This document shows, piece after piece, positions 7,701 through 12,925 of a stretch of DNA of 12,925 nucleotides. This DNA is from an uncultured Anaerotruncus sp. (GTDB lineage: Bacteria > Bacillota > Clostridia > Oscillospirales > Ruminococcaceae). The notes beneath the pieces are model-generated. The model made no database searches, had not been told where the DNA came from, and saw nothing but the letters and a program-made list of their open reading frames with translations. Location: positions 1-12,925 of the forward strand of contig CAJUJI010000080.1 of NCBI GenBank assembly GCA_910586875.1, in the 5' to 3' direction. The position numbers and the translations under genes are program-made. Numbering within the stretch: the first letter of the stretch is position 1; each line of letters starts with the position of its first letter.

Positions 7701-10351
7701 AGATCAAGAACGGCAAGACCCTGGGCGAGTACCGCACCGACGCTGCTGGGCGGATCTACCTGGAGAACATCGACCCGGAGCTGTATGTCGTCACCGAGGT
7801 AAAGGCGCCGGATGGCTACATCATGCTCACCGGCAGCAAGGAGGCGCTGGTGGAGTGGGGCAAGACCACCACCCTCCAGTTTGAGAACCAGCCCCGCAAT
7901 CCCATCCTGGTCAAGAAGGTGGATACCAAGACCGGAGAACCGCTGGCGGGTGCCAAATTCCTCATTCAGCAGGTGAACGGCGCCTTTGTGGCAGAGCTGG
8001 AGACAGGGCGCAACGGGTATATCACCGTCACCGACCTGGACCCCGGCTGGTACACCGTCAAGGAGACCAAGGCCCCGCTGGGATACATTTTGGACGACAC
8101 GGTAAAGACGGTGGAGCTGAAACCCGATGCCCCAGCTGTGGTGGAGTTCGAGAACCAGCCCCTCAACGGCCTGCATATCAAGAAGATCGACAGCAAGACC
8201 CAGGCACCCCTGGAGGGGGCCAAGTTCCGGGTCAGCGAAAAGGGCGGCAGGCTTATCGGAGAATACACCACCGACAACCAGGGAGAGATCGTCATCGACG
8301 ACCTCCAGCCGGGATGGTATACCATCGAGGAGACCAAGGCGCCGAACGGCTACCGGTTGGACAACACCCCGCAGACTATCGAGGTGAAGGCTAATGTGCC
8401 CACGATGGTGGAGTTCGTCAACAAGCGGCTGCCGGGACTTCAGGTGCAGAAGATCGACGCCAACACCGGGGAACCGCTGGCGGGTGCCAAATTCCGGGTG
8501 GAAAAATCTAGCGGCGAGCGGATGGGCGATTTCGTCACCAATTCGGCGGGCTTCTTTGTGGCCCCTGACCTGGAGGCGGGGACCTATACCGTTTATGAGA
8601 CCGCGGCCCCGGCCGGGTACATCCTGGACAAGACCCCGCAGACTGCGGTGCTGAGGCCCAATGGCACAACCACTCTGGAGTTTTCCAATAAGCCGCTGGC
8701 CGGCCTTCAGATCAAGAAGGTGGACGCGGTCACCGGCCTGCCCATGAAGGGCGTGGAGTTCAAGATCACCAAGCTGAACAGCGAGCCGGTGGGCATCTAT
8801 GTCACCGATGACGCCGGGCTTATCTTCGTCCCCGATATGAAGGAGGGCTGGTATGTCGTCACCGAGACCCGGACGCTGGACGGCTACAAGCTGGACAACG
8901 CCCCCCGGAATGTGGAGGTGGCTTCGGATAAGCTGAACCTGGTGGAATACCGTAACCAGCCCTATCCCCACCTGCAGCTGGTGAAGATCGATGCCGAGAC
9001 CAAGGCGCCCATCGAAGGGGTCAGGTTCAAAGTGTCCGACCGTCTGGGCCGGGAGTTGGGGACCTTCTCCACCAACAAGCTGGGCCAGATCCATCTAACC
9101 GGCATGGAGCAGGGGACCTACTATGTCCAGGAGGTGGAGGCAAAACCCGGCTATGTGCTGGACAGCACGGTCCAGGAGGTCTCCCTCCTCTGGGGCAAGA
9201 CCACCAAGCTGGAGATCCCCAACACACCGCTGGGCACCCTGCGGATTAAGAAGATCGACAGCGAGACCAAGCAGCCTCTCTTTGGCGCGGTGTTCAACCT
9301 CTACGACCTGAAGGGCAACCTGCTGGGCGAGTACACCACCGACAACCGGGGGATTATCGAGTTCCCCAAGGAGGTGCAGGCGGGCAAGTACAAGCTCAGA
9401 GAGGTGAAGGCGCCTGCGGGCTATGTGCTGGACGAGATGCCCAAGACCATTGAGGTGAAGGCCAGCGAGACGCTGGAACTGGAGGTCCCCAACAAACCTA
9501 TGCGGGGCCAGATCCAGATCGTGAAGACTGCCGCCGAAAATAACACCATCACCAAAGACAAGGCCGGGGCCCTTCTGGAAGGGGCCGTCTTTGAGATCTA
9601 CAACACCCGCCTGGAGGTGGTGGACCGCATCACCACCGATTCCAGAGGGCTGGCCATTTCCAAGGAGCTGCCCATGGGCGTTTACGGCATTAAGGAGATT
9701 GCCGCACCCAAGTATTACTTCACCGACGGGACCGTCTTCTATGCGGAGCTGAAGGTGGACGGCGACCTGGTCCGCTTTGAGGTGAAGAACAAGCCCAAGG
9801 ACATTTCCGTTACCATCGAAAAGCGCGGCAATGTCCAGGCAATGCCCGGTGATGTGATCTTCTATACCCTGGACAACATCGCCAACACCAGCAACATCCC
9901 GCTGGAGGAATTTTATGTCCACGACCTCCTCCCCACCGACGCGGTCCGGCTGAATCAGCTCAGCACCGGCACCTGGAGCGAGAAGGGCAAATTCGATGTC
10001 CTCTACCGGACCAACAAGAAGGATGCCTACCGGACCCTGGCTTCTAACCTTTCTACCACCACCGACAACCAGCTGGAGTGCGGCCGGGAGGCCCTGGGCC
10101 TTGCGGCAAACGAGTATGTCACCGACATCAAGCTCCAGTTCGCGGAGGTGGGCGAGGGCTTCCACAGCGTCACCAGCCCCACCGTCACGGTAACGGTGCT
10201 GGCAGACCTGCCGGACGGCTACCAGTTTACCAACCGGGCCGATGTGGGCGGCCGCACCGAGGATGAATGGGTCTATGCCAAGGATGCCTGGACCACCTGC
10301 ATCTTTGCCCCGCCCAGAGGCTGCCTGCCGAAAACCGGCTTCGGCGGCTGA
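4715..10351 (+). CDS. Giant thioester-domain CnaB-repeat (SpaA-like) adhesin ending in LPKTG
   Basis: 1878 aa. The signal peptide is 1-26 (MKKPARFLSLLMAVMMLIGS...AYA). An acidic Pro-rich linker runs to about 140. A thioester (TQXA-type) domain covers about 145-390, with Cys182 in FCVEP and Gln233 in AAQAIIWE. Fourteen CnaB/SpaA-type repeats cover about 408-1693, each with a first-strand K-x-D/E type lysine, a catalytic Glu before APxGY, and a last-strand Asn (FEN, IPN, VKN). A DUF11-like domain (PGDVIFYTLDNIANTSNIPL) covers about 1695-1865. It ends CLPKTGFGG, with no hydrophobic segment or basic tail after LPKTG. Thioester domains bind host or cell-surface nucleophiles covalently; CnaB domains form internal Lys-Asn isopeptide bonds that stiffen the stalk. 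It probably reaches the surface and is handled by the nearby sortase. The ribosome binding site AAAGGAG (4697-4703) precedes ATG 4715. It is a fibrous surface adhesin rather than a classic pilin, since it lacks the usual anchor. Confidence 0.93.
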   Translation: MKKPARFLSLLMAVMMLIGSAVPAYAFEGLGEISNITDYGEDTPVVTEDDEDLPTLEEEPREEEPPSSSEPQPDVSVPPVVDTGEPPEDSEGESLQGDADAPLPTEPTVGASGLDPPDSFSFEAVRSGSASASGMRKARANPGSTTIYMEKISGLSHLYPFSGGTTYSAYKMYTADGRAAFCVEPARFNSTNGTVVTGSLSYSALSSTQQKEIAKAIAASGGYSNGDKYFAAQAIIWEICYGQTHRSGSVYKAVIAANSSRLGSYYEQILADMESMGEIPSFMSPDPNNPTIHEMTDNGGSWGIDLENTNSRVTLNASDFTSRAPFDFSVSGDTLTVESDSEPDQDAYVEWHSGSGESGLIFWNSSQQTKASFDETQGIPADGYMAFTNNFIPNPPDTPETPPEEPGLGYLTIVKYDGDTNLPLGGAIFKVECDGYINDAVEVPYGGKTIVIPIPEGQTQVDVTVTEVTAPSGYVKDSTPKTVTVTANETVNIVEVGFVNYPEACSLEIYKYETGNKGVALEGASFRIRYADPNVSAQTWTETTDGSGKIHIDLPAAGALIVEELSAPAGYVMNTKTSYDVTVAKGEQKTIDIPNDKKTQLVAIKKDAQSGQLLAGASIRATLLRSNTPPYEGGQSYTETTGPDGRAVFTNLIPGEYRVEEIAPPQFYMGTTTVHTVNILDGNTETVTVEFRNEPWTGLTIRKVDKTNAKGLPGAIFKLYKGSEEDPKAYLGDWESGENGSVTIQKLEPGYYTIVESQAPYGYLLDQEHHVQTIEIKPEAVDRNITVVFQNLPKPKLLIEKIDKVTGLRLPGAVFHVSRRGSEEYMEVRTGSDGTVLLENLEDDWYTVTEVRAPSGYVLDSRHYDVEMIPGKTVPLIINNLQQPDLLLRKVDEQTGSGVPGAVLRITKDGAKEYKDVTTGADGTYLVKDLEPGWYIVEEIKAPDGYLLNDEPQYIELIAGQDSELIIKNRHKPSLEILKIDSVTKQPLEGVSFQVQIKNGKTLGEYRTDAAGRIYLENIDPELYVVTEVKAPDGYIMLTGSKEALVEWGKTTTLQFENQPRNPILVKKVDTKTGEPLAGAKFLIQQVNGAFVAELETGRNGYITVTDLDPGWYTVKETKAPLGYILDDTVKTVELKPDAPAVVEFENQPLNGLHIKKIDSKTQAPLEGAKFRVSEKGGRLIGEYTTDNQGEIVIDDLQPGWYTIEETKAPNGYRLDNTPQTIEVKANVPTMVEFVNKRLPGLQVQKIDANTGEPLAGAKFRVEKSSGERMGDFVTNSAGFFVAPDLEAGTYTVYETAAPAGYILDKTPQTAVLRPNGTTTLEFSNKPLAGLQIKKVDAVTGLPMKGVEFKITKLNSEPVGIYVTDDAGLIFVPDMKEGWYVVTETRTLDGYKLDNAPRNVEVASDKLNLVEYRNQPYPHLQLVKIDAETKAPIEGVRFKVSDRLGRELGTFSTNKLGQIHLTGMEQGTYYVQEVEAKPGYVLDSTVQEVSLLWGKTTKLEIPNTPLGTLRIKKIDSETKQPLFGAVFNLYDLKGNLLGEYTTDNRGIIEFPKEVQAGKYKLREVKAPAGYVLDEMPKTIEVKASETLELEVPNKPMRGQIQIVKTAAENNTITKDKAGALLEGAVFEIYNTRLEVVDRITTDSRGLAISKELPMGVYGIKEIAAPKYYFTDGTVFYAELKVDGDLVRFEVKNKPKDISVTIEKRGNVQAMPGDVIFYTLDNIANTSNIPLEEFYVHDLLPTDAVRLNQLSTGTWSEKGKFDVLYRTNKKDAYRTLASNLSTTTDNQLECGREALGLAANEYVTDIKLQFAEVGEGFHSVTSPTVTVTVLADLPDGYQFTNRADVGGRTEDEWVYAKDAWTTCIFAPPRGCLPKTGFGG
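5936..9793 (+). repeat. Tandem array of 14 CnaB-type repeats within the adhesin gene
   Basis: Fourteen diverged repeats with consensus L-x-I-x-K-x-D ... L-x-GA-x-F ... GWYTVxExxAPxGYxLD ... F-x-N-x-P. Repeats 5-13 (about 7100-9496) are the most regular, with a period of about 88-89 codons (about 267 nt). Repeat 8 and repeat 10 share an identical 25-nt block (7937-7961 and 8471-8495), exactly 534 nt apart, that is two periods. Repeats 7 and 12 share a WGKTT segment absent from the others. Confidence 0.85.
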
Positions 10352-10381
10352 TAACAACTTCATCCTGAATCCCTAAAGCAT

Positions 10382-10428
10382 AGCGCCGGCATGGTGGACA
10401 AGACCACTGTGCCGGCGCTTTTCTTTTT
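10382..10428 (+). terminator. Strong intrinsic terminator after the adhesin
   Basis: AGCGCCGGCA (10382-10391) pairs perfectly with TGCCGGCGCT (10410-10419). The inner part continues as TGGTGG with CCACTG around the loop ACAAGA, about 16 bp in all. The tail is TTTCTTTTT. It ends the surface block and isolates the next gene. Confidence 0.9.
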
Positions 10429-10441
10429 ATCTGCAAACAGC

Positions 10442-10469
10442 TTGATTGTAATTTACCAAATCGTATAAC
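10442..10469 (+). promoter_or_regulatory. Promoter candidate for the 121-aa gene
   Basis: TTGATT (10442-10447, 4/6), a 16-nt spacer and TATAAC (10464-10469, 5/6), in an AT-rich stretch right after the adhesin terminator. The predicted start near 10476 leaves a 5' leader of about 29 nt before ATG 10505. Confidence 0.55.
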
Positions 10470-10504
10470 AGCAAATTGCATGGTTCAGAAAAAAGGAGAC
10501 TTTC

Positions 10505-10870
10505 ATGACATTCCAGTTAGACAAAACCACATTGACCAAACGCTTTTCAGAGCTCACCGAGGGCAACTGGCGCAATTCCTTTTATATCGACTGTTCCGCC
10601 TGCCCCTATGAGCGGCCGGAAGGCTGCGGTGATTTTCTCTTTGTGCCCGATGAGACCGGACGGCCCTTCTTGTATCCGATGTCCATAGCGGCTGAGCAGC
10701 TTGGCCCTATCGACTGGAGCGAATGCCTGGGCCGCATGAGCAACTTCATGTTCCGGGAGCTTTACCACCGATGGCTGAATACCAGGACACTTGAAAGATC
10801 CTGCTGTCCCCTCCGGAAGATAGTCCCCTGCGTTGCCTGGCGGTGCAGGCAGGGCGACTTTGACAAATAA
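10505..10870 (+). CDS. Unrecognised Cys-rich 121-aa protein
   Basis: I do not recognise a family. ATG 10505 follows AAAAGGAG (10491-10498) at 6-nt spacing. The product has eight cysteines: C30, C33 and C41 in an N-terminal CSACPYERPEGC cluster, C74, and C100, C101, C109 and C114 near the C-terminus. The spacing suggests metal binding (zinc or iron-sulfur), which is inference. It has no signal peptide or membrane segment, so it should be cytoplasmic. It sits alone between a terminator and a 140-nt gap and has its own promoter candidate. Its small size and position fit an accessory protein of a mobile element. Confidence 0.75.
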   Translation: MTFQLDKTTLTKRFSELTEGNWRNSFYIDCSACPYERPEGCGDFLFVPDETGRPFLYPMSIAAEQLGPIDWSECLGRMSNFMFRELYHRWLNTRTLERSCCPLRKIVPCVAWRCRQGDFDK

Positions 10871-10890
10871 ATATCATTTTGTGCTAAATC
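10860..10890 (+). promoter_or_regulatory. Weak promoter candidate upstream of the zinc-finger gene
   Basis: A perfect TTGACA (10860-10865) overlaps the end of the 121-aa gene. The best -10-like sequence, CTAAAT (10884-10889) or TAAATC (10885-10890), matches the consensus at only 3/6 with an 18-19-nt spacer, preceded by a TG. The 140-nt gap to the next gene holds nothing else clear. Confidence 0.3.
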
Positions 10891-11010
10891 TATGCAAAAA
10901 CCAAAGCCAAACCTATATCTTTCCAGCCCTTTCACCGGTAAAATATTAGATAGAGGGCGCAATCAAAGCGCAAACCTTCCGTAATCATACGCAAGAAAGG
11001 AGTAATCGAA

Positions 11011-11415
11011 ATGTCTAAAAGAAAAAGGAATCCCATTTGTCCCTACTGCGGCAGCCCCGCAGTGCTGCGCCCGGACAGCTTTGTCCATAAGGATGCGGGC
11101 AGAGGCCGTTACCTGTATGTCTGCTCCCATTACCCGGAGTGTGACGCCTATGTATCCGCCAACGAAAAGACCAGGGAGCCCATGGGGACGCTGGCCAACG
11201 GCGACCTGCGGCACAAAAGGATTGAAACGCACCGGGCCTTCGACCAGATCTGGCGCCATCGGATCATGAGCCGGGCCAACGCCTACCGGTGGCTGCGGGA
11301 AAAGTACGGGCTGCGGGAGGACCAGGCGCATATCGCCTGTTTTTCGGATTATATCTGCGACGATCTGATCCGCGAATGCCAAAAGGCATTGCGGGCAAAC
11401 CGGATTGCAAGCTGA
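11011..11415 (+). CDS. DUF3268-like zinc-finger protein
   Basis: 134 aa. ATG 11011 follows AAAGGAG (10996-11002) at 8-nt spacing. An N-terminal zinc ribbon is visible: CPYCGS, then CSHYPECDAYVS, a C-x2-C ... C-x6-C arrangement like that of topoisomerase C-terminal zinc fingers. The C-terminal part is basic and helical (HRAFDQIWRHRIMSRANAYRWLREKYGL). It matches what is known of the DUF3268 zinc-finger family, small proteins common on clostridial mobile elements and phages, with no established function. Nucleic-acid binding is inferred. It is followed 23 nt later by the sigma-like gene, so the two are probably co-transcribed. Confidence 0.8.
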   Translation: MSKRKRNPICPYCGSPAVLRPDSFVHKDAGRGRYLYVCSHYPECDAYVSANEKTREPMGTLANGDLRHKRIETHRAFDQIWRHRIMSRANAYRWLREKYGLREDQAHIACFSDYICDDLIRECQKALRANRIAS

Positions 11416-11423
11416 CAGCGAGG

Positions 11424-11431
11424 AAAGGAGG
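11424..11431 (+). promoter_or_regulatory. Ribosome binding site that decides the GTG start of the sigma-like gene
   Basis: AAAGGAGG lies 7 nt from GTG 11439 and 13 nt from the ATG at 11445. The GTG is the better start, adding two residues to the product. Confidence 0.7.
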
Positions 11432-11438
11432 TATCACC

Positions 11439-11996
11439 GTGAAAATGACCTTGGAGCAAAAGGACCTGGTGGTTCAAAACCTGAACCTGGTCAATGAAGT
11501 GATCTACTACCGGGTGAAACGGAACCCCTGTGACCCGGACCACGACCTGGAGGATCTACAGCAGATCGGCCGGCTGGGGCTGTGCCTGGCCGCGCAGGGC
11601 TATGACGGCGTCCGCCCCTTCCCCGCCTATGCGCGGGAGGTGATCTGGCACCAGCTGCTCCACCACTTCAAAGACCTGAGCCGGAATCCGAAAACCCTTT
11701 CCATGGAATATGAGACCGATGGCGGGCTCTCGTTTTCGGAGTCCCTGGCGGATGAAGCTAATGTTGTTTATGAGGCCGAAAACCGGATGAACCGCGAGGG
11801 GCTGAAGGCGCTGGAGGAGCAATACCAGGGCACGGTGCGGAAAGGCATCCAGGCCATGGGGCTCAAGCTGGACGGACTTTCCGGTTCGGAGATCGCAAAG
11901 CTCTACCGTGTGAAGCCCAACCATGTCAGCGCGTGGATCTCCAGGGCACAGCATCGGCTTTTACAGGACCAGATATTGCTGAAATTGGTCTCCTGA
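11439..11996 (+). CDS. Sigma-70-family-like RNA polymerase sigma factor
   Basis: 185 aa from GTG 11439; the frame is open upstream to 11289, but that part overlaps the zinc-finger gene. Residues about 10-75 match sigma region 2: DLEDLQQIGRLGLCLAAQGYD followed by FPAYAREVIWHQLLHHF, the core-binding and -10-recognition helices. Residues about 125-180 resemble region 4, with a helix-turn-helix (LSGSEIAKLYRVKPNHVSAWISRAQHRL). A middle linker (SMEYETDGGLSFSESLADEA) replaces region 3. Such small sigma-like proteins on conjugative elements are thought to drive element genes; the target promoters are unknown. Its GTG lies 23 nt after the zinc-finger gene. A DNA-binding regulator that mimics sigma is a less likely alternative. 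Confidence 0.8.
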   Translation: MKMTLEQKDLVVQNLNLVNEVIYYRVKRNPCDPDHDLEDLQQIGRLGLCLAAQGYDGVRPFPAYAREVIWHQLLHHFKDLSRNPKTLSMEYETDGGLSFSESLADEANVVYEAENRMNREGLKALEEQYQGTVRKGIQAMGLKLDGLSGSEIAKLYRVKPNHVSAWISRAQHRLLQDQILLKLVS

Positions 11997-12016
11997 ATTT
12001 GGAGGGAGGGACTTTG

Positions 12017-12622
12017 ATGGTTACTTACTACGCCGCCATGGGGAAATACCGGTTGGAGCAGTTCGATGTCGGAAGCCGCCCGGTCGTCTTGATTGCCGGA
12101 AACGAGTACGGCGTCACCATTCCGGAGTATATTCTGTGGAACGCGCTGCTTTGGAACATCCTGAACTATGACGCCTTGAGGACCGACTGCCTGCAAAAAG
12201 CGCGGCGGTTTCATATCCCAATGGCAGAGGCTGACTTTGACCAGACCCTGGAACGGCTGCTTTTCCGTGGGCTTATCAGAAAAGGCCAGGGCTTTACCGG
12301 AGCGGCCGCATTACAAGAGCTTTTCCGTGAGGTCTGTCTGGTCCCTGTCCGACTGTTCCCCTGGCAGAAGGCAAAAGGCTTCTTCCGGCTTCTGCTGGCC
12401 GGGTATCCCCTTCGGGTCGCCCGGCATATCTTTGGGCCGGACCGGTTGAGCAATGAGGAAAAAGCGCTCCTAAACACGCTCCTGGTTTGTCCGGCGCTTT
12501 CCTTCTCTCCGCCACAGCTTTTGCCAGCTGCCGCAAACCTCTATTTGAAGCGGATTGTGGTTTTGGAGCGTGGGGAATATCCGAATGGGGAACACTTTGG
12601 ATATATACGGCACGATATTTGA
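12017..12622 (+). CDS. Unrecognised 201-aa protein
   Basis: I do not recognise this protein. ATG 12017 follows the purine-rich GGAGGGAGG (12001-12009) at about 7 nt. The reading frame is open upstream to 11933, but that overlaps the sigma-like gene. It starts MVTYYAAMGKYRLEQFDVGS and contains helical segments such as EYILWNALLWNILNYDALRT and FDQTLERLLFRGLIRKGQG. The latter could form a winged-helix-like fold (inference). No signal peptide or membrane segment is seen. The gap to the sigma-like gene is 20 nt, so they probably form one operon and it may be a partner or target of that factor. Confidence 0.75.
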   Translation: MVTYYAAMGKYRLEQFDVGSRPVVLIAGNEYGVTIPEYILWNALLWNILNYDALRTDCLQKARRFHIPMAEADFDQTLERLLFRGLIRKGQGFTGAAALQELFREVCLVPVRLFPWQKAKGFFRLLLAGYPLRVARHIFGPDRLSNEEKALLNTLLVCPALSFSPPQLLPAAANLYLKRIVVLERGEYPNGEHFGYIRHDI

Positions 12623-12650
12623 TGTTTAGTTCCTTTTTTTCTCTGCGAAT

Positions 12651-12714
12651 TTGAAATTTATATCTATATATTGAATTATGATTCTTTGCGGATAAATTCC
12701 TGTCACGGTATCAT
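12651..12714 (+). promoter_or_regulatory. AT-rich promoter region of the Xre regulator
   Basis: This 112-nt intergenic region is far more AT-rich than its surroundings. Two candidates are seen: TTGAAA (12651-12656), 17 nt, AATTAT (12674-12679, 4/6); and TTGCGG (12686-12691), 17 nt, TATCAT (12709-12714, 5/6). The second -10 overlaps the left arm of the inverted repeat, as expected for an autoregulatory operator. I cannot choose between them. Confidence 0.4.
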
Positions 12715-12746
12715 CTTATTATGGAGGTGATACAGTGGCAGGAATT
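12695..12746 (+). repeat. 19-bp inverted repeat over the Xre start codon
   Basis: The left arm (12695-12713) and the right arm (12728-12746, TGATACAGTGGCAGGAATT) are reverse complements at 17 of 19 positions around a 14-nt spacer holding GGAGG. As RNA the stem has 18 pairs (one G-U) with one G-A mismatch; the ribosome binding site is in the loop and the GTG start is in the stem. As DNA it is a long operator-like palindrome. Confidence 0.8.
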
Positions 12747-12925
12747 CTTGTCGAAATCGGTAACAACATCCGCACCATTCGTATGGGGCAGGGCCTCAGC
12801 CTGGAGGAATTATCCGGCCGCTGTGGCATCGACGCCGCTCCCCTCAGCAAGCTGGAGCGCGGGGAGAGCAATGCTACCATCCAGACTCTTGACCGTGTTG
12901 CAAAGGGGCTGGGCGTGTCCCTGGT
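12735..12925 (+). CDS. Xre-family HTH transcriptional regulator (partial, 3' end outside window)
   Basis: It starts at GTG 12735 with GGAGG at 12723-12727 (7-nt spacing) and is open to the window end (63 codons seen). The residues IGNNIRTIRMGQGLSLEELS, then CGIDAAPLSKLERGESN, then TIQTLDRVAKGLGVSLV, are a typical HTH_3 (Cro/C1) domain: helix 2 LSLEELSGRCG, recognition helix APLSKLERG. Such proteins usually repress their own and nearby promoters, often controlling mobile-element maintenance or transfer. The length and C-terminal domain are unseen; it could be a stand-alone repressor or the antitoxin/regulator of a larger operon. It follows an AT-rich promoter region. Confidence 0.85.
   Translation, partial: MAGILVEIGNNIRTIRMGQGLSLEELSGRCGIDAAPLSKLERGESNATIQTLDRVAKGLGVSL

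Noticed and set aside
5717..9094. A 1125-aa open frame on the minus strand, and others at 3752-5593 and 9095-10363
   Set aside because: They are antisense to the adhesin and its neighbours, have no ribosome binding site, and read as low-complexity Gly/Leu/His-rich peptide, as expected where GC-rich repeat codons avoid stops on the other strand.
12587..12640. Possible terminator after the 201-aa gene, GGGGAAC pairing with GTTCCTT before a run of T
   Set aside because: The loop is about 35 nt and the stem is weak, with two G-U pairs; the T run alone is not enough.

Overview
The window looks like part of an integrative conjugative or other mobile element from a GC-rich, low-G+C-phylum (Bacillota) gut anaerobe, probably class Clostridia, Oscillospiraceae-like. 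That placement is inference from four things: strong AAGGAGG-type ribosome binding sites on every gene, sortase and CnaB surface biology, clostridial-type signal peptides, and a gene mix (S1-domain protein, DUF3268-like zinc-finger protein, small sigma-like factor, Xre regulator) often seen in clostridial conjugative elements. No relaxase, coupling protein, VirB4 or integrase lies inside the window, so the element type is not proven. All eleven genes are on the + strand.

Left block (1-1946). A 437-aa protein with a disordered acidic/proline-rich N-terminus and three S1/OB-like segments is followed by an unrecognised 142-aa protein. A strong promoter-like sequence at the end of that second gene, a short perfect hairpin and a strong intrinsic terminator come next. 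Together they could make an RNA of about 80 nt.

Surface block (2049-10351). This holds, in order: a membrane-anchored exported protein whose signal peptide is out of frame with its body (a -1 frameshift near 2130); a sortase that overlaps its end by 8 bp; a secreted CAP-domain protein; and a 1878-aa adhesin. The adhesin has a Cys-Gln thioester domain, 14 CnaB/SpaA-type repeats that all keep the Lys/Glu/Asn isopeptide triad, a DUF11-like C-terminal domain, and an LPKTG motif that ends the protein without the usual hydrophobic segment and basic tail. An intrinsic terminator sits just upstream of the adhesin's ribosome binding site and leaves no room for a separate promoter, so adhesin level is probably set by readthrough. 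A strong terminator follows the adhesin. The simplest reading is a cargo module for covalent attachment to a host or to another cell: the thioester captures a target, the isopeptide-locked stalk carries it, and the sortase may anchor it.

Right block (10464-12925). Here are a Cys-rich 121-aa protein with its own likely promoter, a zinc-finger protein, a sigma-70-like protein of 185 aa starting at GTG, an unrecognised 201-aa protein, and the start of an Xre-family HTH regulator that runs off the window. The regulator's start codon lies inside a 19-bp inverted repeat (17/19 matches, 14-nt spacer), which is either an operator or a translation-controlling hairpin. This block reads as a regulatory and maintenance segment of the element.

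No gap between genes exceeds 300 bases. No tRNA, rRNA, CRISPR array or insertion sequence was seen.
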